A stretch of 64,000 bases of DNA from assembly GCA_013146195.2 (NCBI GenBank), contig CM028381.1:94815255-94879254 (forward strand), given 5' to 3'. Position 1 is the first letter of the stretch; each line of letters begins with the position of its first letter. The translations under genes were made by a program, and so were the position numbers. A model generated the notes under the pieces. That model made no database searches. It was not told the origin of the DNA and saw only the letters and a program-made list of their open reading frames with translations. Source of the DNA: Codonopsis lanceolata. Its lineage: Eukaryota; Streptophyta; Magnoliopsida; Asterales; Campanulaceae. This document shows, piece after piece, positions 48,689 through 59,484 of the stretch.

Positions 48689-48925
48689 ATGGAAGAAAGC
48701 ATCCTTCGTATTTACCAACCAAGCAACCCTTCTTGCCGTCTATCCATCGCCGGCTTCGCTCCCTCTTCACTCAGATCCAGTGAACCAGGCTCCTTCGCCT
48801 CCGCTATCTCTCCCACGTCCGGCAAGTCTCCTCATCCACCCTTGCCGCTGACCTCCAGTCACATCACCCACCATAGCCGTTGTCACTCCTGCTCCAGATC
48901 CGACGACTTCTCCCCCAATGTATGA
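48689..48925 (+). pseudogene. Gene-like segment inside the Mutator-like element
   Basis: An open frame of 78 codons, Ser/Pro-rich (for example SIAGFAPSSLRSSEPGSFAS), in a locally GC-rich block that contrasts with the TIRs. The composition is that of a plant gene's first exon or UTR. I do not recognise the parent gene and cannot tell which strand is coding. Confidence 0.35.
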
Positions 48926-49172
48926 AACGAGCATAATGATTAAGACCATGAAATATTAACCCTGAAAACAAAGAAAATAATTTGGTACAAACCGAAACGC
49001 TATCGTTACGGAGGTGTCATCTTCACATAGAAAACAAAATCCATCCAGATACTGAGACAAAGGCCAAGCCGAGCGAAGGGAAGGCGCCATAGATAAAAGC
49101 AAAAAAACAGCTCCCTCTCACAAACACGCACTCTATATCGAAACCCTAAGCTAATCGGAATACTTTTTTCTC

Positions 49173-49274
49173 TATGGCTTCGCTGCTCCGGCCTCGATTC
49201 TTTCTTTCTCTCTGTGCCCCAACGATCTCCATCAACAATCCGGCCAAGATCCACATGCCATTGTCCTTAAATTG
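49173..49274 (+). pseudogene. Captured N-terminal exon-like piece
   Basis: ATG at 49173 opens MASLLRPRFFLSLCAPTISI..., Arg/Ser/Leu-rich without acids, as in mitochondrial or plastid targeting peptides, preceded by a plant-like leader (cgaaaccctaagc). It ends at a stop near 49275, just before the right TIR. This looks like the 5' end of a nuclear gene for an organelle protein captured by the element. Identity unknown. Confidence 0.4.
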
Positions 49275-49731
49275 ACATTTGATTAAGACCCCCTGCTTCT
49301 GCTTTTGCATAATTTTTAACCATAATTTTTAATAGAATTGCAGGTCTTCCTAAATTGGTCAGGTAAATTGGCCAAAATGACCCCTCATCCGTTAGCATTT
49401 CTAATGATCATTGACAGGAGGGTCCTAACTGAGACAAATGATAAGATTGAGTATGAAGTTGGGAAAATTTTAACATTAGGGGGCTTTATGTGATTGAGTG
49501 GTTACTTTGGGGTGTTTTTCATATTTTGACCTAATAAGAAATATTTGGCTTAGTGATATAATCTATATCAGTGAAGTTTTGGGAATCCCACATCATTTGT
49601 GGAACGGAATAGCATTTAACAGTAAGAATTCAAAGCAAAGAATTAATTAATACTCGGTCTATTATATTGTTTTTTAATCTTTCATTTAAAAAATCTACTT
49701 TTAATAAATATATATACAATCTTCGTAATAT

Positions 49732-49960
49732 TTTAACATTACCATGGACATTTATATTAACATATTAATTATTTTCAAGTATTATTGTAATTATGATCAA
49801 CTCTAATATTAGTTATATATTATTTAATTATTAGGTTTTTGTTTAAATGGTCTCATCATAACATTTCAACATTACCCTAAACATTTGATATTAACATATT
49901 GATTATTTTCAAATATTATTATAATTATGACAAACTCTAATACTAGTTATATATCCTTAA
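49732..49960. repeat. Imperfect tandem duplication (about 134 bp)
   Basis: The block beginning taacattaccatggacattt (49732) recurs from about 49866 (caacattaccctaaacattt) with matching downstream words such as attattttcaa and ctaata-tagttatatat. It lies in AT-rich DNA upstream of the beta-glucosidase exon. Confidence 0.7.
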
Positions 49961-50258
49961 TTGTTAAGTTTTTCAAAAAAACAGGTCGGAATAATACTTT
50001 ATTCATTTCTAAACTATTATTCTGTTTTAACTTTTAACATGTTAAAGTTAAAGTAATAGTATAAATTACGTAATCTATGACTGAGAAAATTTTCCATTTT
50101 AATGACAAATTAGTTTAACTCTAAAATAATAATAATAATTTTAATTAATATTAATGTTTTGCGTGACCTGGCAGGAAATGTAAAATAAAACACCTTTCAA
50201 TATCCGCAGTGGCAGTTTGCCTATATTAAGCCCGACCCCCTGCTAGGTTGATACAAAA

Positions 50259-50444
50259 ATGTCAATTCATCAAACTCAAAGGTCGCTATTGTCGAGTCTC
50301 ATACTACTGCTGCTACTAGTTCTCTCTTATGGCCATTGTTTCGATAGCGATAAATCGGTCAACTGTGAATGCACTGATCAGACGGTGAAACGCAGCAGCT
50401 TTCCTGATGGTTTTGTGTTCGGAGCCGCCGGTTCTGCTTATCAG
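50259..50444 (+). pseudogene. GH1 beta-glucosidase, first exon only
   Basis: ATG at 50259 opens a clear signal peptide (hydrophobic run LLSSLILLLLLVLSYGHCF) followed by the family signature RSSFPDGFVFGAAGSAYQ. The exon ends TATCAG before GT (50445), the known first splice site of plant GH1 genes. A TATA-like tatattaag lies about 35 bp upstream. The enzyme would be a secreted or vacuolar glycosidase cleaving beta-glucosides. The following intron is filled with copia debris and I found no second exon (expected YEGA... and catalytic TFNEP, ENG motifs) to the window end, so it is probably a broken gene. Confidence 0.85.
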
Positions 50445-50580
50445 GTAATTTTACTGCATTACTTTTTTCTCATAACATGCTTTTAACAATATGCTAAGTT
50501 TAGGCCTGTAAATGCTACCGATTAGGTCCGATAAGTCATGATCTTTGTGATTTGTGATCCATTATATATAAACGGATTCA

Positions 50581-51135
50581 TTGGATCAGATGTTCCAGAG
50601 CAATGGACCTCAACACTGGATAGCAGTGAAGAGAGTTCTGTGTTACTTGGTGGGAACCACAAATTTAACCCTTTGTTACCAAGGTGAGGATTTGAGCTTG
50701 AAAGGTTTCACTGACGCGGATTGGGCTGGAGATGTAGATGGTTATAAATCTACTTCGGGCTACGCTTTCCTCCTTGGTGGTGGAGCTATCTCTTGGAGTA
50801 GCAAGCGACAGACTAGCACCGCCCTATCTACGATGGAGTCAGAGTACATGGCTTGCCCGGCTGCGGTTCAAGAAGCTGTATGGTTGAGGAGTTTTCTTCA
50901 ACATCTTGATGTTACGACGCATGTGGATCGTCCTGTAGTCATTGCTTGTGATAGCATGGTAGCTTTAGGTTACACTAAAGATCCCAAGTACCATGGGAAG
51001 ACGAAACACGTTAACATCAAATATCATTTCACTAGAGACATGGTTGCAGAAAAGAAAGTTGTTCTAGAATATATTCCTACTAGAAGCATGTTAGCTGACC
51101 CTATGACTAAACCTCTAGCTAGAGAGATCTTTTAG
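50581..51135 (+). pseudogene. Copia RNase H domain
   Basis: A 184-residue open frame with intact RNase H landmarks of Ty1/copia: VLCYLVGT, FTDADWAGD (first catalytic Asp), STSGYAFLLGGGAISWSSKRQ, STMESEYMA (Glu), IACDSMVAL (Asp), HVNIKYHFTRD and ADPMTKPLA near the end. It is the best preserved protein stretch of its element, but lacks all upstream domains. The ATG is internal, not a true start. Confidence 0.93.
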
Positions 51136-52237
51136 GATCACATGTTGGGTCTAGGGCCGTAGGATTTGACTTTTTATTCTCCGAGAACACTTATGATGAC
51201 ATATGATTATTATTCATTATCGTTTGAATAAATTGCGGTTTCATTTTGTTCCTTTTATATGTTAATTGGATATTTTGATATGAAATTGTGTGGCATATAT
51301 ATTTTTGATTAAAAAGATGTAAGTGGATATTGAATTGGCCCTCTCACGGGTAATTCACCTTGTCGCCAGTGGGCGAGCAAGTTGAGATGGTAAAAGTCTT
51401 TGGTACCTACAAAGGGGGGTACGCAAATGACGTTTACATTTATCGCCTTGGCATACGGCTAAGATCAGACCTTTTATAAGATCGACTTTATATCCTCAGG
51501 AAAAGTCCGAATGTGAGATCTTAAAAGAGAGTCACTAGAAGAGTTCTTGCTTTTAAGTACTCAAGTTAGGCATGAAGGGCGGCTAGACTAAGGTTCGTAT
51601 GGCGTTTGAGCATGACATGCGCCGTGTGGGAGTTCGTCATAGCATACACTTCATCTTGTATGTGACTATAATGCGACTTAAGAAAGTGATTGAATGATCC
51701 CTGTTTCATCACGTGAGTTCTAGTGATCAAATCGGATCACAATTATACCCTATGTGACTTAGAACTATATCATGAACTTGGGCGTTGATGATGCTACTTT
51801 GGCATGCCGACCAATGAGCTATGCACATCTCCTACGGAGCATTGTTGGGAAAGATCACCAAGAGTGATTAATATGAGTGTCTAAGGAAGATAGTATGATA
51901 TATCTTTATTTTTGTGTTTTAATGTCATGGCGATCATATTGAACATACGGTTCAAAAGGTTGATCTTGACACACAAACATATTGAGTTTTAAGCACCGCT
52001 CTTGAGGATTGAGGATGCTTAAATTGATGTATATATATACGGTCTGCAGGGGTATAGGCGAGTTTTGTTTTCTAACGAGGGCGTTCTATCTTTGGTCGGA
52101 TGGTGATTTGGTATAGCGCTCCACCCTTTATCTTTCTCGTCATGTCGCACGCTTCACTTCGATTATGAAGAGGCGTGTTTGAGGTTTTGATGATACGATA
52201 TGGTTAGAGAGGTGAGTCCATGTAATGCAGTGAGAGA

Positions 52238-52690
52238 TGTTGGTAAGTGGGCTTACGGCCCGATTATTAAGTCCCGCCCACATGGAAATAATATTTATAT
52301 TATTTATTGGTTAATTAGTATCCTAATCCAATTGGGTTTAGGATTACTTAACCTACAAGAAATAGGTTTCTTGTAATAATATAAATAGGGCAACAAAAGG
52401 GATAAAACCCTAATCACAACTTAGGAGAACACGTCTCCCAAGGAAGTGCCGCCCTCTCTCTCCCTAAGATTCTATCTCACCAAAATACTCTCTCTAGCCT
52501 AACCATCAAGAGGCTTGGATTTGCGGTGTGAACCAGTGTGATATCCGTGCTGCGTGATATCAATCCGACGAGAGAGACTTGCAGGTCTGTGGATATTGGC
52601 ATACGAAGATCGTAGCTCAAGCGTAATTCTTCCGCTGCGTACAAGGATCTAGTTCGCATAAAGGTAATCCTTAATTACTGTTAAGATAGC
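52238..52690 (+). repeat. Copia 3' LTR
   Basis: Starts TGTTGGTAAGTGGGC after the purine-rich gtgagaga, has a TATAAATA box at 52380-52387 and a typical leader (gaaccctaatc...cacaac). The 3' boundary is not certain because no second copy exists. Confidence 0.6.
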
Positions 52691-52739
52691 GAACTTGTAT
52701 GATATATATATGATATATCCTTCATGTACCATTATGCTT

Positions 52740-52821
52740 AGCATGTACTTGTCTGTTTGTTTAGCCTCTTTTGGCGGCACGGCCTTGGGTTTCTGCGTTG
52801 GGGTCCAGGTCGGGTCGTGAC
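52740..52821 (+). repeat. Scrap of a Tekay-type LTR 3' end
   Basis: tttggcggcacggccttggg...gtccaggtcgggtcgtgaca parallels ttggtggcacgaccttggga...gtccgcgtcgggctgcaaca at the end of the family B LTR (28950-28998). Only the last 80 bp or so is present, with no primer site after it. Confidence 0.6.
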
Positions 52822-54053
52822 ATTCTTGGTCAAGTTCTTCCCTCCTTTGCCCCGAAAAGCAAGACTTCCCTTCTTCCGCCCTTCCTGCAGGCGGTGTTGT
52901 GGGCATAGTCAGGCACATTAGCTTTTCAAAGAGGTAAGAAGCCGGAGATTCTCCTCTTTTTGTTCTACTAGTGAAATGGGTCTAACGGGAGGACTTCAGG
53001 GACAAAATAGGCCTTCGAAATAGAATTGACCCTCCTCACCTTTCAGACTAAATATCTTTGCTCACATTTACAGGACTGTGACTTCTTTCCACTTTTTCTA
53101 TCCAAGAAGGCGTTTCCGAGGAAAAGGGAGATAAGATGATGCATATTCTTAGTTAACGAAATCATCTCTCTTCTCTGATAAAAATTGAAATGAAGCTTAG
53201 TTCTCTGACACATATTCTTACATTTTCTCTCTCCTCTCTCTCCGGGAATGAAAAAGGTGTGAGTGGGAGGAGAGAAAAAAATTAACTTTTACAAAATAGT
53301 CCTTGTACTAATTTAAAGGAATTTACTATTTTATCCCTTTGCAAAAACAAGTGAGAGGCATGTTTACGTATTTAATGGCACAAATTTGACAAAATTGGAT
53401 GGAAGGATCAATTGCGTTTAATGACATAGTACAAGGATTTGATTTTTTTTCGAATTTCAGTCAGGGCGTTCCTGACATTTTATAGGCCCGACGCAAGTGG
53501 ACAAATTATGGCCCTAATGAATTGATAATACGCAAATGTGAACGTTTATAATATAAATTTCATACTTCAAAATATAAGACTTATTGCATTTGACAATAAT
53601 TACCATTTTTTTTTACAAATCTCAACAAATACATCATATCGAATTCCAGTTCGAAAATTTCATCCACTTGTAAAGCCATCCATCACCTTGAAATTATCTT
53701 GTTCGCTGTAAGTGACTAATAATATACTTATTTCCACAAGTAACCTCCAAGAATTTTAAAAAATAAAAAAATCTAATAAAACTAATTCAATTAGAAATTG
53801 AACAAGAAGAACACTTTGCTGCTTAAGTTTTAAAAAAGTCTTTAACAGATTTACTCATATACATATATATTACTTTCATAGTTTCATTCGGATTACGGAC
53901 CATTCCAATTTCCATTTAACATTGTAAGTATACAATCAATTATCAACTAATCGAGCCGATAATATTCATATAAAATCCCCATGGTTAAAAATTTACAACA
54001 AAATAGCCAACCAATACAAATAATATTCATGCATCCTCAAGTTGAATGGTTAA

Positions 54054-54054
<1 letters not shown>
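52822..54054. other. Spacer, no gene seen
   Basis: Mixed-composition DNA turning AT-rich. A phrase at 53461 (cagggcgttcctgacatttt + ataggccc) resembles termini of degenerate hAT-type MITEs but no partner terminus was found nearby. Confidence 0.45.

Positions 54055-54131
<77 letters not shown>
54055..54131. repeat. (TA)n microsatellite
   Basis: About 77 bp of uninterrupted TA dinucleotides. Confidence 0.98.
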
Positions 54132-54134
<3 letters not shown>

Positions 54135-56917
54135 AAGTTGGTGAGGAGCACTATGATTGTGTCAACTCACCCACTTTAGATAAATCTTGATTTTTAGCCA
54201 TTCATGTATGACTTCTTATCTTCCAACCATTACCTATTAATAATCAATATGATAAAGGGTATTATCATATAGCTATATATAACAATGAAGATCTTTACCT
54301 AAAGTCTTTTTTATAATAAACAATAGCTAAGAACTTTAGCTACTAGGAGAAGGAGCCGAAAGGACTACAATTAAGAACTTTAACAATCAATTTAAAGAGT
54401 TGTATAATTTGTGTTTATGAATTCATGACATTAGGTTTCAAATAGAGGCACTAACCGAAACTCTTTCTTCTCCCAAGAAATACTCATCATTGACTCACTC
54501 TAAAACTAAATGGGCACATTTGCTTGACCCTTCAATTGGTTGAATATCTTACTTCACCTGCAAATGAATGAAAGACTATGAAAGAGATGACAAAAATTTT
54601 AAATAATTTATTTAGACTATAAGCTTACTCAGGTTTTTTCTTTCCTCTCTTCTTATATTTCTTTTGAAGACCGACTCCTTGAACAAAAATGTAAAACTCT
54701 TCTTACCAGATCTCTATAATTATGGGTTGGTTTTCATTTTTTGGATAATACCAAAGTTTGGATTTCTCTCTTGGCATTGGTCTTCATGATTTTTTTGCTT
54801 TTAATTTTTTAAATTTGTTTTTCTAATGTTTTTGGTAATAGCTTTTTTAAAATTTTAATTTTAGATATGATTTTAGTTTTAACTTTTTGTTATTTTTGTT
54901 GTGATTGTGCTTTTGTTTTTGGCTTTAGTTTTGACATTTTGACTTTTTTATTTTGCTTATGTTTAGATGAAGATATATTTATTTTGACTAATTATATTTT
55001 TTGGTTTGGGTATTGATTTTAGTTTTAGTTTTGATTTTTTCTTAGTGTTTCTTATATTGGTTTTCATCTTTTGCTTTTGGTTTTTATTTGACAGTTATTT
55101 TAGTTTTTATTTATTCTTATTTCTTAAGTTATGATTATGGTTATTTTATGTTCTTTCTTCAATTTCGTCATGATTCCAAATTTGAGATTTGCAACTCGAT
55201 GTAAATTGGTTTTTTATTTTAGTCTTGATTTTGACATTTGATTGTTTTTTCGGTTTTTTTTTTTTCAATTTCAATTTTAGTATCAAATTTTTTGAGAGTC
55301 TATTGTGTATTATTGATAAAAGTAATTTTAATAAATCAAAAATATCTATGTATTGTTTAAATATTATTGCTTTCCAGTATTACTACCAAAGATATGAATT
55401 TCATATAAAATATTTACTTCAGAAATAACATGTATATATACAATTTCTTATTTACTATGAATATTTAACTAATAAACCGAGCGGAACACGACTTTACTAC
55501 GAGTATTTAGTCCAAAAAACACGTGTCGATGCATTTCAAGAAAGTTGTCACCTTTATTATGTATTTCATATTTTCTTTGTCTATACGATTTTTAAAATAA
55601 AACAAAAATAAGCATGTGATTGTTGGTTTTAAAATGAGTATTTTAATCAAAATAATGCACCATCCCTTTTAAAGTTTTATGGGAGTTGTCATTCGTGCAT
55701 ACCAAATTGGTTTGAAAATAAGGCTTTATAAGTTACTTAAAGCGATACCCAATGCCCATGTATATGAACAAATTACCCCATTATTAGCCCCCCCCCCATG
55801 TTAATAGCCGTGGGTTAATTTTTTTTCAACTTTTATTTTTTAAAAAATTATTGAATTAGAAGATGTAAATATTCATTAGATTTTAAATTGTTGAATAATA
55901 AATGGTCACTTTTCAATTTAGCCTTTAAAATCATTAATTTCAATTAATTGTTCCTTAAATTTTCTTCATCCGTTATTTTCAAAAACAATTAGAAGCTTCA
56001 CTTTGTTCATTATAATTTATACATTACCCCACATGTTAATAATTGTGCTTTAAATTTTCCTTTGACCTTTACTTTCAAAAACTATTGAATTAGAAAGTGT
56101 ACACAATTAATTGTAAATTACAGATACATTGGATTTTAAATTACAAAATCATCAATGGTCAATTTTCAATTTAGATATCCTGTAAAGTTTTTAAATTAAA
56201 ATTAACTGTGTAGTATTTTTTTATTTAATTATGATACAATGTACTACAGTGAGTTGTAACTTCTATTTTTTACACCTATAAACCGTGAATCTTTCAAATG
56301 ATTGAACTTATTCTTACATAAAGCAAAAAAAATAAAACTCTTCTCTCTACGTTGTTTTCATGATGTTAAGCAAAACAAAGTATTACCCATTAAACGAAAC
56401 CTTAAGAATTCAACTAAATTATTAATGTAACCATAAGAATTCTATTAAATTATTAATGTACATTTTATTTGAGTAATAAAGTGAATATAAATAATTACTT
56501 TTTTAATTAACTAACTTTTTAAACTTCATTATATGTCAATTTGTAAGATTTTTGCACATGAGTAGTCATGTTAGAAAGAAAAAAACGATCCGTGCATAGC
56601 ATATAGTACCTTAATACTGAAAAATGAGGATTGAAGCATATAGTACCTTAATCAAATGAATAAGACAAATTAAAGATGTTGAGAGTTTTGAGACAAAGAG
56701 AAAGAGTTGAGATAGAATCAGAGAAAGAGAGAGCTTTGTGAGTTGTAAAGTAAACAATGTGGTCGATCGAACGGTTTCATCTTGACGCCATAAATCAAGG
56801 AGGCAGAAGAATCGCCGATTGGGTTGTGATTGTCTCCTTCCCTAGGCACGTCTCTCACAAACTCGCACTATCTCTCTAGTATCAAAAAAAATATTGTTTT
56901 TAGAAAAAAAAAAACTA
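54132..56917. other. AT-rich spacer with low-complexity T-rich DNA
   Basis: 54640-55280 is dominated by ttttagttttgattttt-type words. The block at about 55793 (ccccccatgttaatagcc) is duplicated at about 56025 (ccccacatgttaataattg), with following words gaattagaaga/gaattagaaag and tcaatttag conserved, a diverged duplication roughly 233 bp apart. No gene seen. Confidence 0.5.
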
Positions 56918-57882
56918 CTCCCTTCGTCTCAAAATTATTGTCCTGATTTCTTTTTTCGCCCGTCCCAAAATAATTATCTTATTTGAAACTTTTCGTTTTA
57001 GGACAACACTTTTACCACTTTACCCTTACTTTTTCATCTTACTTTTATGGGGAAAATTCTGACTGGTTCTTTTTTAAAAGTTTCCAACCCCAAAAGTCCA
57101 CCGTTCTTTTTTTCAACCGCAAATGATCACTTTTCGAAATATTTTTTTTCCAAAAATGTCATTGTCTTCTTCAGTTGGGACGAAGGCGGAGAAAGAGGAG
57201 GAAAAAGAAGGCTTACAACGGAGGAGATGGAAGAAGCAGGTGGATGACGTGGTTTGGTTCTTTTTGATTTTGTATTGTGGTTCAAAAATTAATGCACTAA
57301 AATTGATGAATCGCGGTTCAAAAATAAACTAGCAATTACACTATTGAACCGCGGTACAAAAAATTAATACATTAAAATTGATGAATCACAGTTCAAAAAT
57401 AGACAAGCAATTATACTATTGAACCTCGGTTCAAAAATTAACGCACTAAAATTGATGAATTGCGGTTCAAAAATAGACTAGAAATTACACTATTGAACCG
57501 CGGTGCAAAAATTAATGCACTAAAATTGATGAATCGTGGTACAAAAATTGACTAGCAGTTACACTATTGAATCGCGGTGTAAAAATTAATGCGATAAAAT
57601 TGATGAATCGCGGTGCAAAAATAATAACCTCCGTAGCACGCCTACGATTCATTAAGGGTATCGTAGTCATTTTTTCGATTGAAAATAAAAAAGGTGTACT
57701 TTAGCGATTAAATGTTTCAAAAAGTGGATCGGCCCGCAATTTGTTTTACTTTTATTATGGGTCACATACACATGAACTTTAAATTAAACTACACATCAAA
57801 CTAATATTTATAATCCAATCAAATGTGTTTTCATAAACCGTGCGACAAGTCAACCCAGATGATAATTATGAGACGGAGGGAG
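56918..57882. mobile_element. Stowaway-like (Tc1/mariner) non-autonomous element
   Basis: The left end CTCCCTTCGTCTCAAAATTA and right end ATAATTATGAGACGGAGGGAG are inverted copies of the Stowaway terminus CTCCCTCCGTCCC, each next to a TA (56916-56917 and 57883-57884), the usual TA target. At 965 bp it is large for a MITE because it contains a minisatellite array. No transposase frame. The small ORFs at 57047-57332 are not supported. Confidence 0.85.
57275..57630. repeat. 74-bp minisatellite, nearly five copies
   Basis: Units start at the word attaatgcactaaaattgatg near 57288, 57363, 57437, 57511 and 57585 (spacing 74-75 bp). Each contains two near-palindromic sites based on GAACCGCGGTTC, one followed by caaaaatagactagcaatta and one by caaaaattaatgc. 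Copies differ by a few substitutions. Confidence 0.93.
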
Positions 57883-58095
57883 TATATACTCCCTCCATTC
57901 CACCTAAAGAGTCCTCGTTTGAAAAGTCTAATTATTAGGAGATATATTAATGTCATTAAAGCTAGTCATAATTACAAAAATACTTAAGTACAAGTATGTC
58001 TTTACAACACAAGTGAATGATAAACGTGAAATGTTATAGCAATCGTAACCATAGTTTTTAAAAGTGAGATTAAAAAAAGTGAAATATATTAAAAT

Positions 58096-58338
58096 TAAAG
58101 ACACACGTAAATCTCTCCTAATCAAATATTCTCTCCACAATCAAATATTTTGATTGATCTCTTCTACCAATAGTCTGATAGTGTAGCTTGGTATATATAT
58201 GGACAGTCAATATTTATTTGCATAGAGATAGTACACATGTGCTAATCAACAGGATCTAGAATTTTCTATGGAGTGTATATAATCCCCTTTGTAACCTTGC
58301 ATTATAGTCAAGAAACTGAGAAACATTTTCTCGTTTTA
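58096..58338 (+). repeat. Copia 5' LTR (243 bp)
   Basis: Bounded by the AAAAT duplication on the left and the primer site on the right. A TATATAA box is at 58276-58282. It carries the inverted repeat caatcaaatattttgattg near its start. Confidence 0.95.
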
Positions 58339-58350
58339 TGGTATCAGAGC
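58339..58350 (+). other. Primer-binding site, tRNA-Met type
   Basis: TGGTATCAGAGC directly abuts the LTR end with no spacer, which fixes the 5' LTR boundary. Confidence 0.93.
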
Positions 58351-58387
58351 CATTACATTCTAAACACTTAAACCTCTGTCTTTAGCC

Positions 58388-59394
58388 ATGGCAGAAGATC
58401 CAACCCACAAACAAGGAAGCTCGATGATTGCTGGAAATAACCAAAGCAATATCATCGACACCAAATCGCCCTATTACCTGCACCCTTCAGACCACCCAGG
58501 TCTGATCTTTGTCACGCAGCCTTTGAGTGAAAGCGGAGATGATTATTTCACATGGAGAAGTAATTTTCTTAATGCTCTCCAGTCAAAAACAAACAAGGCT
58601 TCAGATGGATCGGTTCAAACCCGACGTCAATTCGGGACTACCAACCATGGCTTCAATGCAACGCTATCGTTAAGTCATGGATTATCAACTCAATCTCAAA
58701 GGAGTTACAGGCTGGAGTAACACATACTGATACTGCGAATGAGATTTGGGCAGATTTTGAAGAAAGGTTTACTCAAGGGATTGCTCCAAGAGTATACGAA
58801 CTGAAGCGAACCATCGCATTGTTACAGCAAGAAAAGTCAGCCATCTCGACGTATTATGGTAAATTAAAGGGAGTGTGGAATGAGTTGCAAAACTTGCGAC
58901 CAATACCCATTTGTACATGTGGTGCTGGGCAGAAGATGCAGGCATTGCGCGAAGAAGAAAAGGTCTTTGATTTTTTGATGGGGTTAGATGATGCCTACAA
59001 AACAGTTCGCTCACAAATCCTTAGTATAGAACCGCCGCCAGGCTTGGGAAGGCATATGCGGTATGCGGCTCAAGATGAAAAGCAACGAAAAGTTGCTGCA
59101 ACACGACTACCAACCATGGAAGCCACAACTCGCTGCCAAAGCTCTTCAACACGTGAGCAACGATTTGATCGTCGTGGTGAGAACGGTAATGAAAGGCGTG
59201 AAGGACGTCCCCATTGTACTCATTGTAATCGAAACAACCACACCAAGGATACTTGCTTCGAGCTGAATGGATACCCATCAGGATGGAGGAAACCCAAGCA
59301 ACGAGGGCCGATTCACATCGACCACGTGAGGAGCACCGGCGCCACCTTGCATTGCGATCACGTGCACTACGCAGCAGTTCACTTTCGACTCTAA
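58388..59394 (+). pseudogene. Copia gag with zinc knuckle
   Basis: ATG at 58388 opens the gag; SPYYLHPSDHPGLIFV and YFTWRSNFLNALQSK are classic copia gag N-terminal words. After a frameshift near 58600 the frame resumes with ANEIWADFEERF, the UBN2-type core, and KVFDFLMGLDDAYKTVRSQI. The zinc knuckle CTHCNRNNHTKDTC (CX2CX4HX4C, about 59215-59256) is intact. Gag would coat the RNA in virus-like particles. At least one frameshift separates the halves. Confidence 0.9.
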
Positions 59395-59484
59395 CTACTG
59401 ACAAATACAATGATCATGGAGATCCTAGGACAACAATCAAACACTTCACATGGCCCTACCGCAAATATGGCGCCTAATTTTTCC

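Larger units (their letters stand above)
48047..49531. mobile_element. Mutator-like element, Pack-MULE candidate
   Basis: Long terminal inverted repeats of about 255-262 bp (48047-48308 and 49279-49531; outermost GCCAAAATATG versus GGTCAAAATATG) enclose about 970 bp. The flanks carry a perfect 10-bp direct repeat TAATAAGAAA (48037-48046 and 49532-49541), consistent with the 9-10 bp duplication made by Mutator. No transposase is inside. The interior is GC-rich and gene-like, unlike the AT-rich TIRs, so it probably carries captured host sequence. Only 1485 bp in all. Confidence 0.87.
50530..52690 (+). mobile_element. 5'-truncated Ty1/copia in the beta-glucosidase intron
   Basis: The end of reverse transcriptase/RNase H (50581-51135), 1.1 kb of 3' untranslated DNA and an LTR from 52238. 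Everything upstream of the RNase H is lost. It begins within about 90 bp of the exon 1 splice donor, on the same strand as the gene. The 3' end of the LTR is unclear (about 52690). Confidence 0.75.
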
